Assembly (NCBI RefSeq): GCF_000373645.1
Contig: NZ_KB892006.1
Location: 62,001 to 126,000, forward strand
Origin: Streptomyces sp. ATexAB-D23
Lineage (GTDB): Bacteria > Actinomycetota > Actinomycetes > Streptomycetales > Streptomycetaceae
DNA: 64,000 nt
Direction: 5' to 3'
Below the pieces are notes generated by a model. It did no database searches. It was given only the letters and a program-made list of their open reading frames with translations, and was not told where the DNA came from. Shown here in pieces: positions 52,875-63,591 of the stretch (the stretch's first letter is position 1; each line of letters opens with the position of its first letter). The position numbers and the translations under genes were made by a program.

Positions 52875-53672
52875 TCAGACGAGGGAGCCGTACAGGCCGG
52901 GGCGGCGGTCGCGCAGATACGGGTTGGCGGCCCGGGACGCGGCCAGCAGGGCGGGGTCGATGTCGGCGGTGACGAGTTCCTCGCCGCGCCCCGCACGGGC
53001 GCGGACGGTGCCGTCGGGGCCGGCCAGGCAGCTCAGTCCGGTGAAGTCGAAGGGGCCTTCCGGGCCGGTCCGGTTGACGTAGGCGAGGTAGAGCTGGTTC
53101 TCGAAGGCGCGGACCGGGACGACGGATTCGGCGACGAACGAGAAGGGGTGCATCAGCGCGGTCGGCACCAGCAGCAGATCGGCGCCGGCCAGGGCGTGCG
53201 CGCGTACGTTCTCCGGGAACTCGACGTCGTAGCAGGTCAGCAGGCCGATGCGGACGCCGTCCAGCACGGCCTGGACGACCGGCTCGTCGCCGGGGGTGAA
53301 CCAGTGCTGTTCGAAGTCGCCGAAGAGGTGGGTCTTGCGGTAGTGGGCGAGCGCGGTACCGTCGGGCCCGATGAGCTGCGCGGAGTTGTACAGGGTGTCG
53401 CCGTCGCGCTCCGGGTAGCCGTAGTGGACGGCGATCCGGTGCCGTGCGGCGATCTCGGCGACGGCGCGGGCGGCGGGCCCGTCGGCGGCCTCGGCCAGCC
53501 GGGGCACGTCGTCCCCGATCGCGTACCCGGTCAGGTACATCTCGGGGCAGACCAGCAGCCGGGCGCCGGTGTCCGCGGCCCGTCGCGCGGCGTCCTCCAG
53601 CAGCTCGACGGTGCCGGCGACCGAGCCGGGGCGTCCGGAGCTCTGGAGCAGGGCGGTGCGCAACGGCGGCAT
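52875..53672 (-). CDS. carbon-nitrogen hydrolase (nitrilase superfamily amidase, DavA-like)
   Basis: 265 residues. The nitrilase catalytic triad is present: E44 (CPEMYLTGY), K113 (YRKTHLF) and C147 (LTCYDVEFPE), followed by the family motif ALMHPFSFVAESVVPVRAFENQ. Start at ATG 53672 with GAGGTC 6 nt upstream. It precedes the flavin monooxygenase gene in the same operon (59-bp gap). It probably hydrolyses the amide formed there (for example 5-aminovaleramide to 5-aminovalerate). Confidence 0.88.
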   Translation of the reverse strand: MPPLRTALLQSSGRPGSVAGTVELLEDAARRAADTGARLLVCPEMYLTGYAIGDDVPRLAEAADGPAARAVAEIAARHRIAVHYGYPERDGDTLYNSAQLIGPDGTALAHYRKTHLFGDFEQHWFTPGDEPVVQAVLDGVRIGLLTCYDVEFPENVRAHALAGADLLLVPTALMHPFSFVAESVVPVRAFENQLYLAYVNRTGPEGPFDFTGLSCLAGPDGTVRARAGRGEELVTADIDPALLAASRAANPYLRDRRPGLYGSLV

Positions 53673-53750
53673 GGCTGACCTCGGGCGGTGCGGGCGGAGC
53701 GGGGGACGTATTGACGGTACGTTCCGCGATTCGACCCGGACAAGGCGCGA

Positions 53751-53812
53751 CCGTTGCGCACCGACCGCCGATCCGTTGCGCTGTTCGGGCGGGATGCGAC
53801 GATTCGTTGCGC
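53751..53812. promoter_or_regulatory. three phased CGTTGCGC repeats, probable Lrp-family sites
   Basis: CCGTTGCGC at 53751-53759, CCGTTGCGC at 53773-53781 and TCGTTGCGC at 53804-53812. The spacings of 22 and 31 bp are close to two and three helical turns, so all sites face the same side of the DNA, as Lrp/AsnC octamers need. The sites lie just before the predicted nitrilase promoter and the 3' end of the Lrp gene. Confidence 0.55.
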
Positions 53813-53823
53813 GGGGGCCGGAG

Positions 53824-54279
53824 TCAGCCCGGCGACCCCGACGAATACCGCCTGAGCAGGGGCGACAGCACCAGCACGGACTTCGTCCGCTCGACGTACG
53901 GCTCGCCCGCGATCCGCTCCAGGACCTGCTCGAAGTGGCGCATGTCCGCCGCGAAGACCTGGACGAGCGCGTCGGCGTCCCCAGTGACCGTGGACGCCGA
54001 CGCCACCTCCGGATAGCGGGCGAGCCCCTGCTTGATCGACTCCGGTGAGGTGTTGCGGCTGCAGTAGATCTCGATGTAGCCCTCGGTCTCCCAGCCGAGC
54101 GCCGCCGGGTCGACCCGCACGGTGAACCCGGTGATGGCACCCTCGGCGCGCAGCCGGTCCACCCGGCGTTTCACGGCGGGCGCGGACAGGCCGATGATGG
54201 AGCCGATGTCGGCGTAGGAGCGGCGGGCGTCCTCGGCCAGGGCGTGGACGATGCGTTCGTCGAGGTCGTTCAGTCGCAC
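53824..54279 (-). CDS. Lrp/AsnC-family transcriptional regulator
   Basis: 151 residues from GTG 54279, the normal size. The N-terminal HTH (about 3-55) reads LNDLDERIVHALAEDARRSYADIGSIIGLSAPAVKRRVDRLRAEGAITGF. The C-terminal RAM/ligand domain (about 65-140) has GWETEGYIEIYC and EVASASTVTGDADALVQVFA, the G-x-x-D amino-acid-binding loop. The Shine-Dalgarno is weak. It lies between ALDH and nitrilase genes on the same strand and should control amino-acid catabolism; it could also bind its own downstream region. Confidence 0.88.
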   Translation of the reverse strand: MRLNDLDERIVHALAEDARRSYADIGSIIGLSAPAVKRRVDRLRAEGAITGFTVRVDPAALGWETEGYIEIYCSRNTSPESIKQGLARYPEVASASTVTGDADALVQVFAADMRHFEQVLERIAGEPYVERTKSVLVLSPLLRRYSSGSPG

Positions 54280-54417
54280 GTCGTACGGGTCACTTCTCTG
54301 CGGTGGCGCGGGCGGGCACGGCTGTGCCGGGGGCGGCGCGTGCCGCCCCCGGCAGTAGACCATGGGCCCGCCCCTCCGGGCGCGCTCACCGGGGGGTGCC
54401 AGATGTATCGACCCGGG

Positions 54418-55875
54418 TCAGAAGGGGAAGCGCGAGCGGCCGTGCTGCACGGAGATCCACTTCTGGGTGGTGAAGGCCTCCAGCATCGCGTCGCCGTTGA
54501 GCCGTCCGAGCCCGGAGTTCTTCTCGCCTCCGAAGGGGACGACGGGCTCGTCGTGGATGGTGCCGTCGTTGATGTGGATCATGCCGGTGCGGATGCGCCG
54601 CCCGACGCGGACGCCGCGCTCGATGTCGGAAGTGTGGACGGCGCCGCTCAGGCCGTACGGGGTGTCGTTGGCGATCCGGACCGCCTCGTCCTCCCCGTCG
54701 AAGGGGATGAGGAGTGCGACGGGGCCGAATATCTCCTGCGAGAGCACCGGGGAGTCGGCCGGGAGCCCGGTCAGGACGGAGGGGCTGACGAGATTGCCGT
54801 CGGCCCGGCCGTGCAGCAGTGCGGTGGCGCCCGCCTCGACGGTCCGGTCCACGAGGGTGCTGATCGCCTCGGCCTGGGTGGAGTTGATCAGCGGGCCGAT
54901 CAGGGTCGCCGGGTCGGCGGGGTCGCCGACGGGCAGCGAGGCGACCTTGGCGACGAACTTCCCGGTGAACTCCTCCTCCACCGCGCGGTCGACCAGGATG
55001 CGGTTGGCGGCCATGCAGACCTGGCCCTGGTGCACGTAGCGGCTGAAGACCGCCGCGTCGACGGCGTAGTCGACATCGGCGTCGTCCAGCACGATGAGGG
55101 CGCTGTTGCCGCCGAGTTCGAGCACGGAGCGCTTCAGGAGCGCGGCGCAGACGGTGGCGACGTGCCGGCCGATCCTGTCGGACCCGGTGAAGGAGATGAC
55201 CTGCGGGACGGGGTGCTCCAGCAGGGCGTCACCGATCTCCGCGATGTCGGTGACGACGACGTTCAGCAGCCCGGCCGGGAGCCCGGCGTCCTCGAACACC
55301 TTGGCCACCAGGGTGCCGCCGCAGACCGGCGTGTTCTGGTGCGGCTTGAGGACGACGGCGTTGCCGAGCGCCAGGGCCGGGGCGACCGACTTCAGCGACA
55401 GCAGGAAGGGGAAGTTGAAGGGGCTGATGACGCCGACCACGCCCACCGGGACCCGGTAGACCCGGTTCTCCTTGCCCTCGGTCGGCGAGGGCAGGATCTG
55501 CCCGGTGGACCGCATCGCCAGCCCGGCGGCCTCCCGCAGGAACTCCTTGGCCAGGTACAGCTCGAAGGCCGCCTTCACCCGGGTCCCGCCGAGTTCGGCG
55601 ACGATCGCGTCACCGATCTCGCCCTCGCGCTCCTCGACGATCCGCAGCGCCTTCTCCAGCACGGCCCGCCGGGCGTACGGGTTGGTGTCGGCCCACGCCT
55701 GCTGGGCGCTCTCGGCCGCGCGGTAGGCCTGGTCCACCTCGTCGGCCGTGGCGACCGTGATCGCGGCGAGCTTCGTCCCGTCGAAGGGGTTGAAGTCGAC
55801 GATGTCCCAGGAGCCCTTGCCCGGCCTCCACTCCCCGTCGATGTACTGGTGGGCCAGGTCGGTGAAGAAGGACAT
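54418..55875 (-). CDS. aldehyde dehydrogenase (NAD(P)+-dependent)
   Basis: 485 residues with the ALDH catalytic set: N154 (SPFNFP), K177 (VLKPHQNTP), E253 (LELGGNSALIVLDDADVD) and nucleophile C287 (GQVCMAANR), plus EIFGPVALLIPF and the GGEKNSGLGR motif. The sequence is close to benzaldehyde/vanillin or aliphatic semialdehyde dehydrogenases of this superfamily. It lies upstream of the Lrp and nitrilase/monooxygenase genes. Together they could take an amino acid through an amide and an omega-amino acid to a semialdehyde and a diacid, though an aminotransferase is missing here. Confidence 0.92.
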   Translation of the reverse strand: MSFFTDLAHQYIDGEWRPGKGSWDIVDFNPFDGTKLAAITVATADEVDQAYRAAESAQQAWADTNPYARRAVLEKALRIVEEREGEIGDAIVAELGGTRVKAAFELYLAKEFLREAAGLAMRSTGQILPSPTEGKENRVYRVPVGVVGVISPFNFPFLLSLKSVAPALALGNAVVLKPHQNTPVCGGTLVAKVFEDAGLPAGLLNVVVTDIAEIGDALLEHPVPQVISFTGSDRIGRHVATVCAALLKRSVLELGGNSALIVLDDADVDYAVDAAVFSRYVHQGQVCMAANRILVDRAVEEEFTGKFVAKVASLPVGDPADPATLIGPLINSTQAEAISTLVDRTVEAGATALLHGRADGNLVSPSVLTGLPADSPVLSQEIFGPVALLIPFDGEDEAVRIANDTPYGLSGAVHTSDIERGVRVGRRIRTGMIHINDGTIHDEPVVPFGGEKNSGLGRLNGDAMLEAFTTQKWISVQHGRSRFPF

Positions 55876-56018
55876 GAGATCCCTTGCAGCAGAGAGACGG
55901 CGGACGGCTGACGGGAATTCATACTACTTATGGGCGACTTGAGTTGGCGGGCATTCCAGGCCGGTCCTGGCGCGGTATCCGGCCAACTCACCACCCCCAC
56001 GCGCCCCCGGACACGCCG

Positions 56019-56053
56019 GTGCCCCTCCCTGCGCGAACGGCCGGGAGGGGCAC
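56019..56053 (-). terminator. terminator of the GuaB1-like gene
   Basis: GTGCCCCTCCC (56019-56029) and GGGAGGGGCAC (56043-56053), an 11-bp perfect stem with a 13-nt loop, 23 bp past the stop codon of the minus-strand gene. Confidence 0.7.
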
Positions 56054-56075
56054 ACGGTGGGCACAGGGCGGTGGA

Positions 56076-57848
<1,773 letters not shown>

Positions 57849-58871
57849 GTGGAGAACGAACTGCCGGACATTTACTGCCCGTTCCCCCAACGGACGAATC
57901 CGTACGTCGCTCACGTACGGGGCCATCTCGACACCTGGACCCGCAACACCGGCCTGGTGCACCGGGATTCGGCCAGGGAGCGCTTCGAGCAGGCGGACTT
58001 CGGCGCATTCGTCGGGATGGTGTACCCGACCGCCGACAGTGACAATCTGGACCTCGTCGCCGACTGGTTCGTCTGGCTCTTCCTCGTCGACGACCAGCTC
58101 GACGACGGCCACCTCGGCCGCAGCCCCGACCGGGTCCGGGACGTGGTCGCCCAGATGCAGGCCGTGGTCGACGGCACCCGCACGGGCGTCCTGGAGAACG
58201 AGGAGCTGCCCGCCGCCGTGGTCGCCCTCATCGACCTGTGGCACCGCACGACACCGACCACCGCGGTGCACTGGCGGCGCCGCTTCGCCTGGCACCTGAT
58301 GACGTACCTCACCACGGCCACCACCTGGGAGGCCGGGAACCGGGCGGCGGACATCGTGCCGTCGGAGGCCCTGTACATCGAGAAGCGCCGCCACACCGGA
58401 GCGATCCATGTCTGCATGGACCTCATAGAGATCGTCGCGGGCATCGAGGCTCCCCAGTCGATCCACAACGACCCCCGGTTCATCACCGCGCTGGAGGCCT
58501 CGTGCAACGTCGTGTGCTGGGCCAATGACGTCTATTCCTACGAGAAGGAACAGGTGCTCGGCGAGATCCACAACCTCGTCCACCTGGTCCGCCACCACCG
58601 CGGCTACGGCAAGCAGCAGGCACTGGAGCACGTCTGCGCGGAGATCGCCACCGAGACGGAGCGCTTCCTGACGGCGGAGGCCGAACTGCTGGCCACCCAT
58701 CCGCAGCTCGCGTGGATGCTGGAGCCGTATCTCGACGGGATGCGGAGCTGGATGCGCGGGAATCTCGACTGGTCCCGGCAGACACCCCGCTACAACCCGG
58801 CAGACGTCAGCCAGTACAAGGAGCCGGAGCAGTATCTGGAGGCCAGGGTCCTGGGCGTCGCACAGGACTGA
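57849..58871 (+). CDS. class I sesquiterpene (C15) synthase-type terpene cyclase
   Basis: 340 residues from GTG 57849; the Shine-Dalgarno GGAGAGGA is about 13 nt upstream, a long spacing. Mg-binding DDQLDD (81-86, the aspartate-rich motif) and NDVYSYEKE (226-234, the NSE triad) are intact, with R180 in EKRRHTG as pyrophosphate sensor and the C-terminal RY pair (TPRYN). The length and motifs fit a bacterial family 2 terpene synthase acting on farnesyl diphosphate. No P450 or prenyltransferase lies next to it, so the product (a cyclic hydrocarbon or alcohol) is unknown. Monocistronic, closed by a 27-bp hairpin. Confidence 0.92.
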   Translation: MENELPDIYCPFPQRTNPYVAHVRGHLDTWTRNTGLVHRDSARERFEQADFGAFVGMVYPTADSDNLDLVADWFVWLFLVDDQLDDGHLGRSPDRVRDVVAQMQAVVDGTRTGVLENEELPAAVVALIDLWHRTTPTTAVHWRRRFAWHLMTYLTTATTWEAGNRAADIVPSEALYIEKRRHTGAIHVCMDLIEIVAGIEAPQSIHNDPRFITALEASCNVVCWANDVYSYEKEQVLGEIHNLVHLVRHHRGYGKQQALEHVCAEIATETERFLTAEAELLATHPQLAWMLEPYLDGMRSWMRGNLDWSRQTPRYNPADVSQYKEPEQYLEARVLGVAQD

Positions 58872-58872
58872 G

Positions 58873-58930
58873 CCGGACGACGTGCAGGGGCGGGCGGCCA
58901 CCGGGCCGCCCGCCCCTGCACGTCGTCCGG
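58873..58930. terminator. 27-bp perfect-stem bidirectional terminator
   Basis: 58873-58899 pairs perfectly with 58904-58930 around a 4-nt ACCG loop. It separates the terpene synthase gene from the convergent SorC-type regulator gene. Confidence 0.9.
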
Positions 58931-58934
58931 TGCG

Positions 58935-59960
58935 TCAGTCGCCGTCCGGGTCGGCCCGCTCCAGGGCCGGCCGCAGCGGGGCGGCGGACTCCGTCAGCAG
59001 ATAGTCGGCCGCCGCCGTGTCCGTGACGAGGCTGGTGACCAGGCCGGAGCGGAGGACCGCGCCGATCGCCGCGGCCTTGCGCTGGCCGCCCGCGATGGCC
59101 ACCACCTCGGGGATGCGGCGCAGCCGGTCCGCCTCGACGGTGATGCAGCGCTCGCCGAGGTCGCGGCCGACCCGGCGGCCGTCCGCGTCGAACAGGTGCG
59201 CCGACATCTCGGCGGCGACGCCGAGCGAGGCGTAGTGCCCGCGCTCCTCGTCGGAGAGCATGTCGTGGACGGTCGAGATGCCCGGCTCCCAGGAACCGAT
59301 GGAGACGGCCGCGACCGTCACCTTGTCGAAGTACTCGAAGGCGCGGGCGATCCCCGTCTGGTGGCGCAGCGCGGCGGCCGTGGCCGGGTCGGGCAGCAGC
59401 ATCGGCGCGTAGATCGGGTGGGCCTCGCCGCCGGAGACCTGGGCGGCGCGCCGCACGGCCTCCACCGAACCGCGTTCGGCGGTACCCGCGTCGTACACCC
59501 CGGTGAGCTGCACGACGGTGCACGGCGGCAGCCGGTCGAGCGCGGCCGCCATGTGGATGGTGGAGCGGCCCCAGGCGAGCCCGAGGACATCGCCCTCGTT
59601 CACCAGTTCGCCCAGCAGGTCGGCCGCGACCTCCCCCAGGTTCTCCGGGTCCGCCGCGTCGTCCTGCTCCTCCGCCGGGGACTCGACCACGACCGCGTGG
59701 CGCAGCCCGTAGCGGGCGCGGAGCGCGTCGGAGCGCTCGGCGTCCAGCTCGGCGGGGACCCGGATCTCGATCCGTACCAGGTCGCGTTCCAGGGCCGTCT
59801 CCAGGACCCGGGCCACCTTGAAGCGGCTGACGCCGAACTCCTCGGCGATCTGGATCTTGGACTTGCCCTCAAGGTAGAAGCGGCGGGCCATGGCCGCCGC
59901 CTGCACCAGCTCCGCGGGCCCCATCCGCAGGGCGGACCGGCCCGCCGACATTGCAGACAC
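58935..59960 (-). CDS. SorC/DeoR-type sugar-binding transcriptional regulator
   Basis: 341 residues from GTG 59960, chosen because GAGGAG (59967-59972) sits 6 nt upstream; GTG 59984 and ATG 59951 are alternatives. The HTH (about 20-55) reads AAAMARRFYLEGKSKIQIAEEFGVSRFKVARVLETALERDLV. The large C-terminal domain is the SorC-type sugar-phosphate-binding fold (LGLAWGRSTIHMAAAL, QLTGVYDAGTAERGSVEAV, and C-terminal VAIAGGQRKAAAIGAVLRSGLV). An upstream region with CGCCGT/ACGGCG repeats near 59995-60020 may be its operator. Divided from rpe by 140 bp; control of pentose/sugar-phosphate genes is plausible. Confidence 0.85.
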   Translation of the reverse strand: MSAMSAGRSALRMGPAELVQAAAMARRFYLEGKSKIQIAEEFGVSRFKVARVLETALERDLVRIEIRVPAELDAERSDALRARYGLRHAVVVESPAEEQDDAADPENLGEVAADLLGELVNEGDVLGLAWGRSTIHMAAALDRLPPCTVVQLTGVYDAGTAERGSVEAVRRAAQVSGGEAHPIYAPMLLPDPATAAALRHQTGIARAFEYFDKVTVAAVSIGSWEPGISTVHDMLSDEERGHYASLGVAAEMSAHLFDADGRRVGRDLGERCITVEADRLRRIPEVVAIAGGQRKAAAIGAVLRSGLVTSLVTDTAAADYLLTESAAPLRPALERADPDGD

Positions 59961-60102
59961 CGCGTTCTCCTCACTGCTGTTCACGCTCTTGATACGCCGT
60001 TCATCCTGTCAGATACGGCGATCCCTGACCGGTCCCGTCGGACCCCGTTCATCTGCCCTTGGCCGGGGCGACCCGCGTTCACGGGCCCGCAGCGGCACGG
60101 CC

Positions 60103-60786
60103 TCAGTGGGCGCAGGCCCAGCCGGCCGACCCGATGGCCCCGTCCGCCTTGGCCCGCAGGGCCCGTACCGCGGCGGCCGGGTCCTTGGCGCCGTACACGG
60201 CGGAGCCGGCGACGAAGACGTCGGCCCCCGCCTCGGCGCACCGCTCGATGGTGGACTCGGAGACCCCGCCGTCGACCTGGAGCCACAGGTCGAGCCCGTG
60301 CTTGGAGATCAGCTCACGGGTGCGGCGGATCTTCGGCAGCATGATGTCCAGGAACGCCTGGCCGCCGAAGCCCGGCTCGACCGTCATGATCAGCAGCATG
60401 TCGAGCTCGGGGAGCAGGTCCTCGTACGGCTCGATGGGCGTCGCCGGCTTGAGCGCCATGGAGGCGCGTGCTCCCTTGGCACGGATCTCCCGCGCCAGCC
60501 GTACGGGGGCGGCCGCCGCCTCCGCGTGGAAGGTGACCGATCCCGCGCCCGCCTCCACGTACTGCGGGGCCCAGCGGTCCGCGTCCTCGATCATCAGATG
60601 GCAGTCCAGCGGCGTGTCCGTGGCCCGGCTGAGCGATTCCACGATCGGGACGCCGAGGGTCAGATTGGGCACGAAGTGGTTGTCCATGACATCGACATGG
60701 AGCCAGTCGGCACCTTCGACGGCCTTCGCCTCCTCGGCGAGGCGCGCGAAGTCGGCGGAGAGAATACTGGGGTTGATCTGGGCCAT
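60103..60786 (-). CDS. rpe: ribulose-phosphate 3-epimerase
   Basis: 227 residues; TIM-barrel enzyme of the pentose phosphate pathway. It has [42 protein letters not shown] (the D-V-M-D metal aspartate), [10 protein letters not shown], then [26 protein letters not shown], and [28 protein letters not shown]. All catalytic aspartates and histidines of the family are present. It is followed by rsmB and fmt on the same strand. Confidence 0.97.
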   Translation of the reverse strand: MAQINPSILSADFARLAEEAKAVEGADWLHVDVMDNHFVPNLTLGVPIVESLSRATDTPLDCHLMIEDADRWAPQYVEAGAGSVTFHAEAAAAPVRLAREIRAKGARASMALKPATPIEPYEDLLPELDMLLIMTVEPGFGGQAFLDIMLPKIRRTRELISKHGLDLWLQVDGGVSESTIERCAEAGADVFVAGSAVYGAKDPAAAVRALRAKADGAIGSAGWACAH

Positions 60787-60908
60787 GGGCCAAGCCTGCC
60801 ATGTTCTGCGTCACTTCCCCGCCTCGGTGCGCCCCAAAGCCTCACGGGATCATTACGGTTCGCGCATTCCCGTCGTTTTCGCCCCCGGTCCGGGGGCGAG
60901 CGGGCCGA

Positions 60909-62342
60909 TCAGGCGGTACGCCGCAGCAGGGCGAGGTACATCGCGTCCGTGCCATGCAGATGCGGCCACAGCTGGACATCGGGGCCGTCACCCAGCGCGG
61001 GCACACCCGGCATCAGGGGGCGGGCGTCGACCCACTCCGCCTCGACGGGGGCCCCGCCGCGCCCCTTGAGCACGTCCTCGACCACCACCCGGGTCTCCGC
61101 GAGGTGCGGCGAGCAGGTCGCGTATCCGACGACGCCGCCGACCCGTACGGCCTTCAGCGCCTCGCGCAGCAGACCGCGCTGGAGGGGCGCGAAGCTCTCC
61201 AGGTCCTCCTTGCGACGGCGCCAGCGGGCCTCCGGGCGGCGGCGCAGCGCGCCGAGGCCGGAGCAGGGCACGTCCATGAGGACGCGGTCGAAGGTGCCAG
61301 GCTGCCACGGCGGCCGGGTGCCGTCGGCGGTGACCACCTGGTAGGGGCCGGGGTTGCCGGCCAGCGCGCGTTCCACGAGGCGGGCCCGGTGCGGCTGCTT
61401 CTCGGCGGCCAGCAGGGCGGCGCCGCGTCCGGCGGCGAGCGCGGCGAGCAGGGCGGCCTTCCCCCCGGGGCCCGCGCAGCCGTCGAGCCAACGGGTGTCG
61501 CCGCCCTCCAGCGGGGCGTTCGCGAGGGCGGCGGCGACGAGCTGGCTGCCCTCGTCCTGGACACCGGCCCGGCCCTCGCCGACGGCGGTCAGGGCGCCGG
61601 GCTCGCCGCCCTCGGCCATCCGCACGGCGTAGGGCGACCAGCGGCCGGGCAGGGAGTTCTCCTCGCCGAGCGCCTCGGCCAGTTCGTCGGTGGTGGAGCG
61701 GCCGGGGCGGGCGACGAGTGTGACCTCGGGCCGTTCGTTGTCCGCTTCGAGCAGGTCCTCGATGCCGGCCCGGCCGCCGCCGAGCGCGTCCCAGAGGGCC
61801 GAGACGATCCAGCGGGGGTGCGAGTGCACGACGGAGAGGTGGTCCTCGGCGTCCTCCTCGTAGGAGGGGGCGACCCGCGCCACCCAGCCGTCGAGATCGT
61901 CGGCCGAGACCTTGCGCAGCACGGCGTTGACGAATTTGGCGCGCCCCTCCCCCAGCACCACCCGGGCCAGCTCGACGCTGGCGGAGACCGCGGCGTGGGT
62001 GGGGATGCGGGTGCCGAGCAGCTGGTGGACACCCATGTTCAGCACGTCCAGGACGGGCGGGTCGACCTCGCGCAGCGGGCGGTCGATGCAGGCGGCGACG
62101 ATCGCGTCGTACGTGCCCTGCCGACGCAGCGTCCCGTAGACCAGCTCGGTCGCCAGGGCCGCGTCGCGCTGGTCGAAGTCGCCCTTGGCCCGCGCCTTCT
62201 TCAGCAGCGGGGGCAGGACGAGGTTCGCGTACGCGTCGCGCTCGTCGACGGCCCTGAGGACTTCGAAGGCGAGGAAGCGGACCGGGTCCTTCTTGGGACG
62301 GCGGTGCGGCTTGGCGGGACGGCGACGCGGCTGGTCGTTCAC
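60909..62342 (-). CDS. rsmB: 16S rRNA m5C967 methyltransferase (RsmB/Sun)
   Basis: 477 residues from GTG 62342. The N-terminal NusB-like RNA-binding domain (about 22-165) is followed by the SAM-dependent methyltransferase domain: DGCAGPGGKAALLAALA (SAM motif I), TADGTRPPWQPGTFDRVLMDVPCSGLGALRRRPEARWRR (motif IV with the P-C-S-G cysteine), and VGYATCSPHLAETR (second, catalytic T-C-S). The length fits RsmB. Close upstream of rpe; fmt is just upstream. Confidence 0.96.
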   Translation of the reverse strand: MNDQPRRRPAKPHRRPKKDPVRFLAFEVLRAVDERDAYANLVLPPLLKKARAKGDFDQRDAALATELVYGTLRRQGTYDAIVAACIDRPLREVDPPVLDVLNMGVHQLLGTRIPTHAAVSASVELARVVLGEGRAKFVNAVLRKVSADDLDGWVARVAPSYEEDAEDHLSVVHSHPRWIVSALWDALGGGRAGIEDLLEADNERPEVTLVARPGRSTTDELAEALGEENSLPGRWSPYAVRMAEGGEPGALTAVGEGRAGVQDEGSQLVAAALANAPLEGGDTRWLDGCAGPGGKAALLAALAAGRGAALLAAEKQPHRARLVERALAGNPGPYQVVTADGTRPPWQPGTFDRVLMDVPCSGLGALRRRPEARWRRRKEDLESFAPLQRGLLREALKAVRVGGVVGYATCSPHLAETRVVVEDVLKGRGGAPVEAEWVDARPLMPGVPALGDGPDVQLWPHLHGTDAMYLALLRRTA

Positions 62343-62415
62343 GTGAAAGGTGCTCCGCTGAAGGTGAGAGGACGAACCCTCCCAGCCTACGTCCCCGCCC
62401 CGGCCCGCCCGTCCG

Positions 62416-63348
62416 TCAGCTGCCGAGCAGTTCGCCCGGGACGATGCGCACCCCGCGCGCCCAGTCCGCGGCGCGCATGGGCTTCTTGCCCTGCGGCTGG
62501 ACCCAGAGCAGCTCGACGGCGTGCGATCCGGTGCCGACGAACACGTTGTTCTTGCCCACCGACAGCTCGCCGGGCGCGAGCCCGGACCGGTCCACGGCCG
62601 GGGTCGCCTGGACCAGCTTCAGGCGCTCTCCCCGGAACAGCGTCCAGGCGCCGGGGGCCGGGGTGCAGGCACGGACGACGCGGTCCACGCGCAGGGCGGG
62701 CGCGGACCACTGGACCTGGGCGTCCTCGACGGTGATCTTGGGCGCGAGGGTGACCCCGTCGGCGGGCTGCGGCACGGCGTGCAGGGTGCCGTCCTCGATG
62801 CCGTCCATGGTCGCGGCGAGCAGCCCGGCACCGGCGAACGCGAGCCGGGTCAGCAGATCGCCGCTGGTGTCGGTCGGGCGGACCTCCTCGGTGAGGACGC
62901 CGTAGACCGGTCCGGAGTCGAGCCCCTCCTCGATGAGGAAGGTGGAGGCCCCGGTCACCTCGTCGCCGGCCATCACCGCGTGCTGCACGGGGGCCGCGCC
63001 GCGCCAGGCGGGCAGCAGCGAGAAGTGGAGGTTGACCCAGCCGCGGGCCGGCACGCCGAGCGCCGCCTTGGGCAGCAGCGCGCCGTAGGCGACGACCGGG
63101 CAGCAGTCCGGCGCGATCTCCCGCAGCCGCGCGAGGAAGTCCTCGTCCCGGGGCCGGGCGGGCTTGAGGACCTCGATCCCGGCCTCCTCGGCGCGCTGGG
63201 CGACCGGGCTGGCCACCAGCCGCCGGCCACGCCCCGCGGGCGCGTCGGGCCTGGTCACGACGGCGGCCACCTCATGGCGGCCGGAGGCGATCAGGGCGTC
63301 CAGGGCGGGAACGGCTACCTCGGGGGTGCCTGCGAAGACGAGCTTCAT
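62416..63348 (-). CDS. fmt: methionyl-tRNA formyltransferase
   Basis: 310 residues; formylates initiator Met-tRNA. It begins [20 protein letters not shown]. The catalytic region [29 protein letters not shown] (H-x-SLLP-x-x-R-G-x-x-P with N at VNLHFS) is intact, and the C-terminal OB-like domain ([31 protein letters not shown]) is complete. ATG 63348. Confidence 0.97.
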   Translation of the reverse strand: MKLVFAGTPEVAVPALDALIASGRHEVAAVVTRPDAPAGRGRRLVASPVAQRAEEAGIEVLKPARPRDEDFLARLREIAPDCCPVVAYGALLPKAALGVPARGWVNLHFSLLPAWRGAAPVQHAVMAGDEVTGASTFLIEEGLDSGPVYGVLTEEVRPTDTSGDLLTRLAFAGAGLLAATMDGIEDGTLHAVPQPADGVTLAPKITVEDAQVQWSAPALRVDRVVRACTPAPGAWTLFRGERLKLVQATPAVDRSGLAPGELSVGKNNVFVGTGSHAVELLWVQPQGKKPMRAADWARGVRIVPGELLGS

Positions 63349-63433
63349 GGGTGGCTGACTGCCTCTCAGGCCGGACTCTCAGGCCGAAACGTTACGGTGA
63401 CGAGCAACGCACAAGTCTATGGGGCCCGGACCC

Positions 63434-63532
63434 GGGGGGCGTACGCACAGTTGCGCGCCCCTTGCACGTGCTCATACGCCCCCCGAGCGTGACCAGATCC
63501 CCGGGTGCCGCGTTGGTCAAGAGAGATTGACC
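63434..63532. promoter_or_regulatory. hairpin and palindrome upstream of the last gene
   Basis: GGGGGGCGTA (63434-63443) pairs with TACGCCCCCC (63475-63484). GGTCAA (63515-63520) and TTGACC (63527-63532) form a 6-bp inverted repeat 60 bp before the next start; TTGACC could also be a -35 box, but I see no matching -10. The tandem CTCTCAGGCCG copies at about 63363-63386 lie next to fmt. Confidence 0.35.
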
Positions 63533-63591
63533 GAAGCGAGCCGCCCTGGTGCGGCCCGATCCCTTTCAACGCCGGTTCGAGAGGCTTCTTC

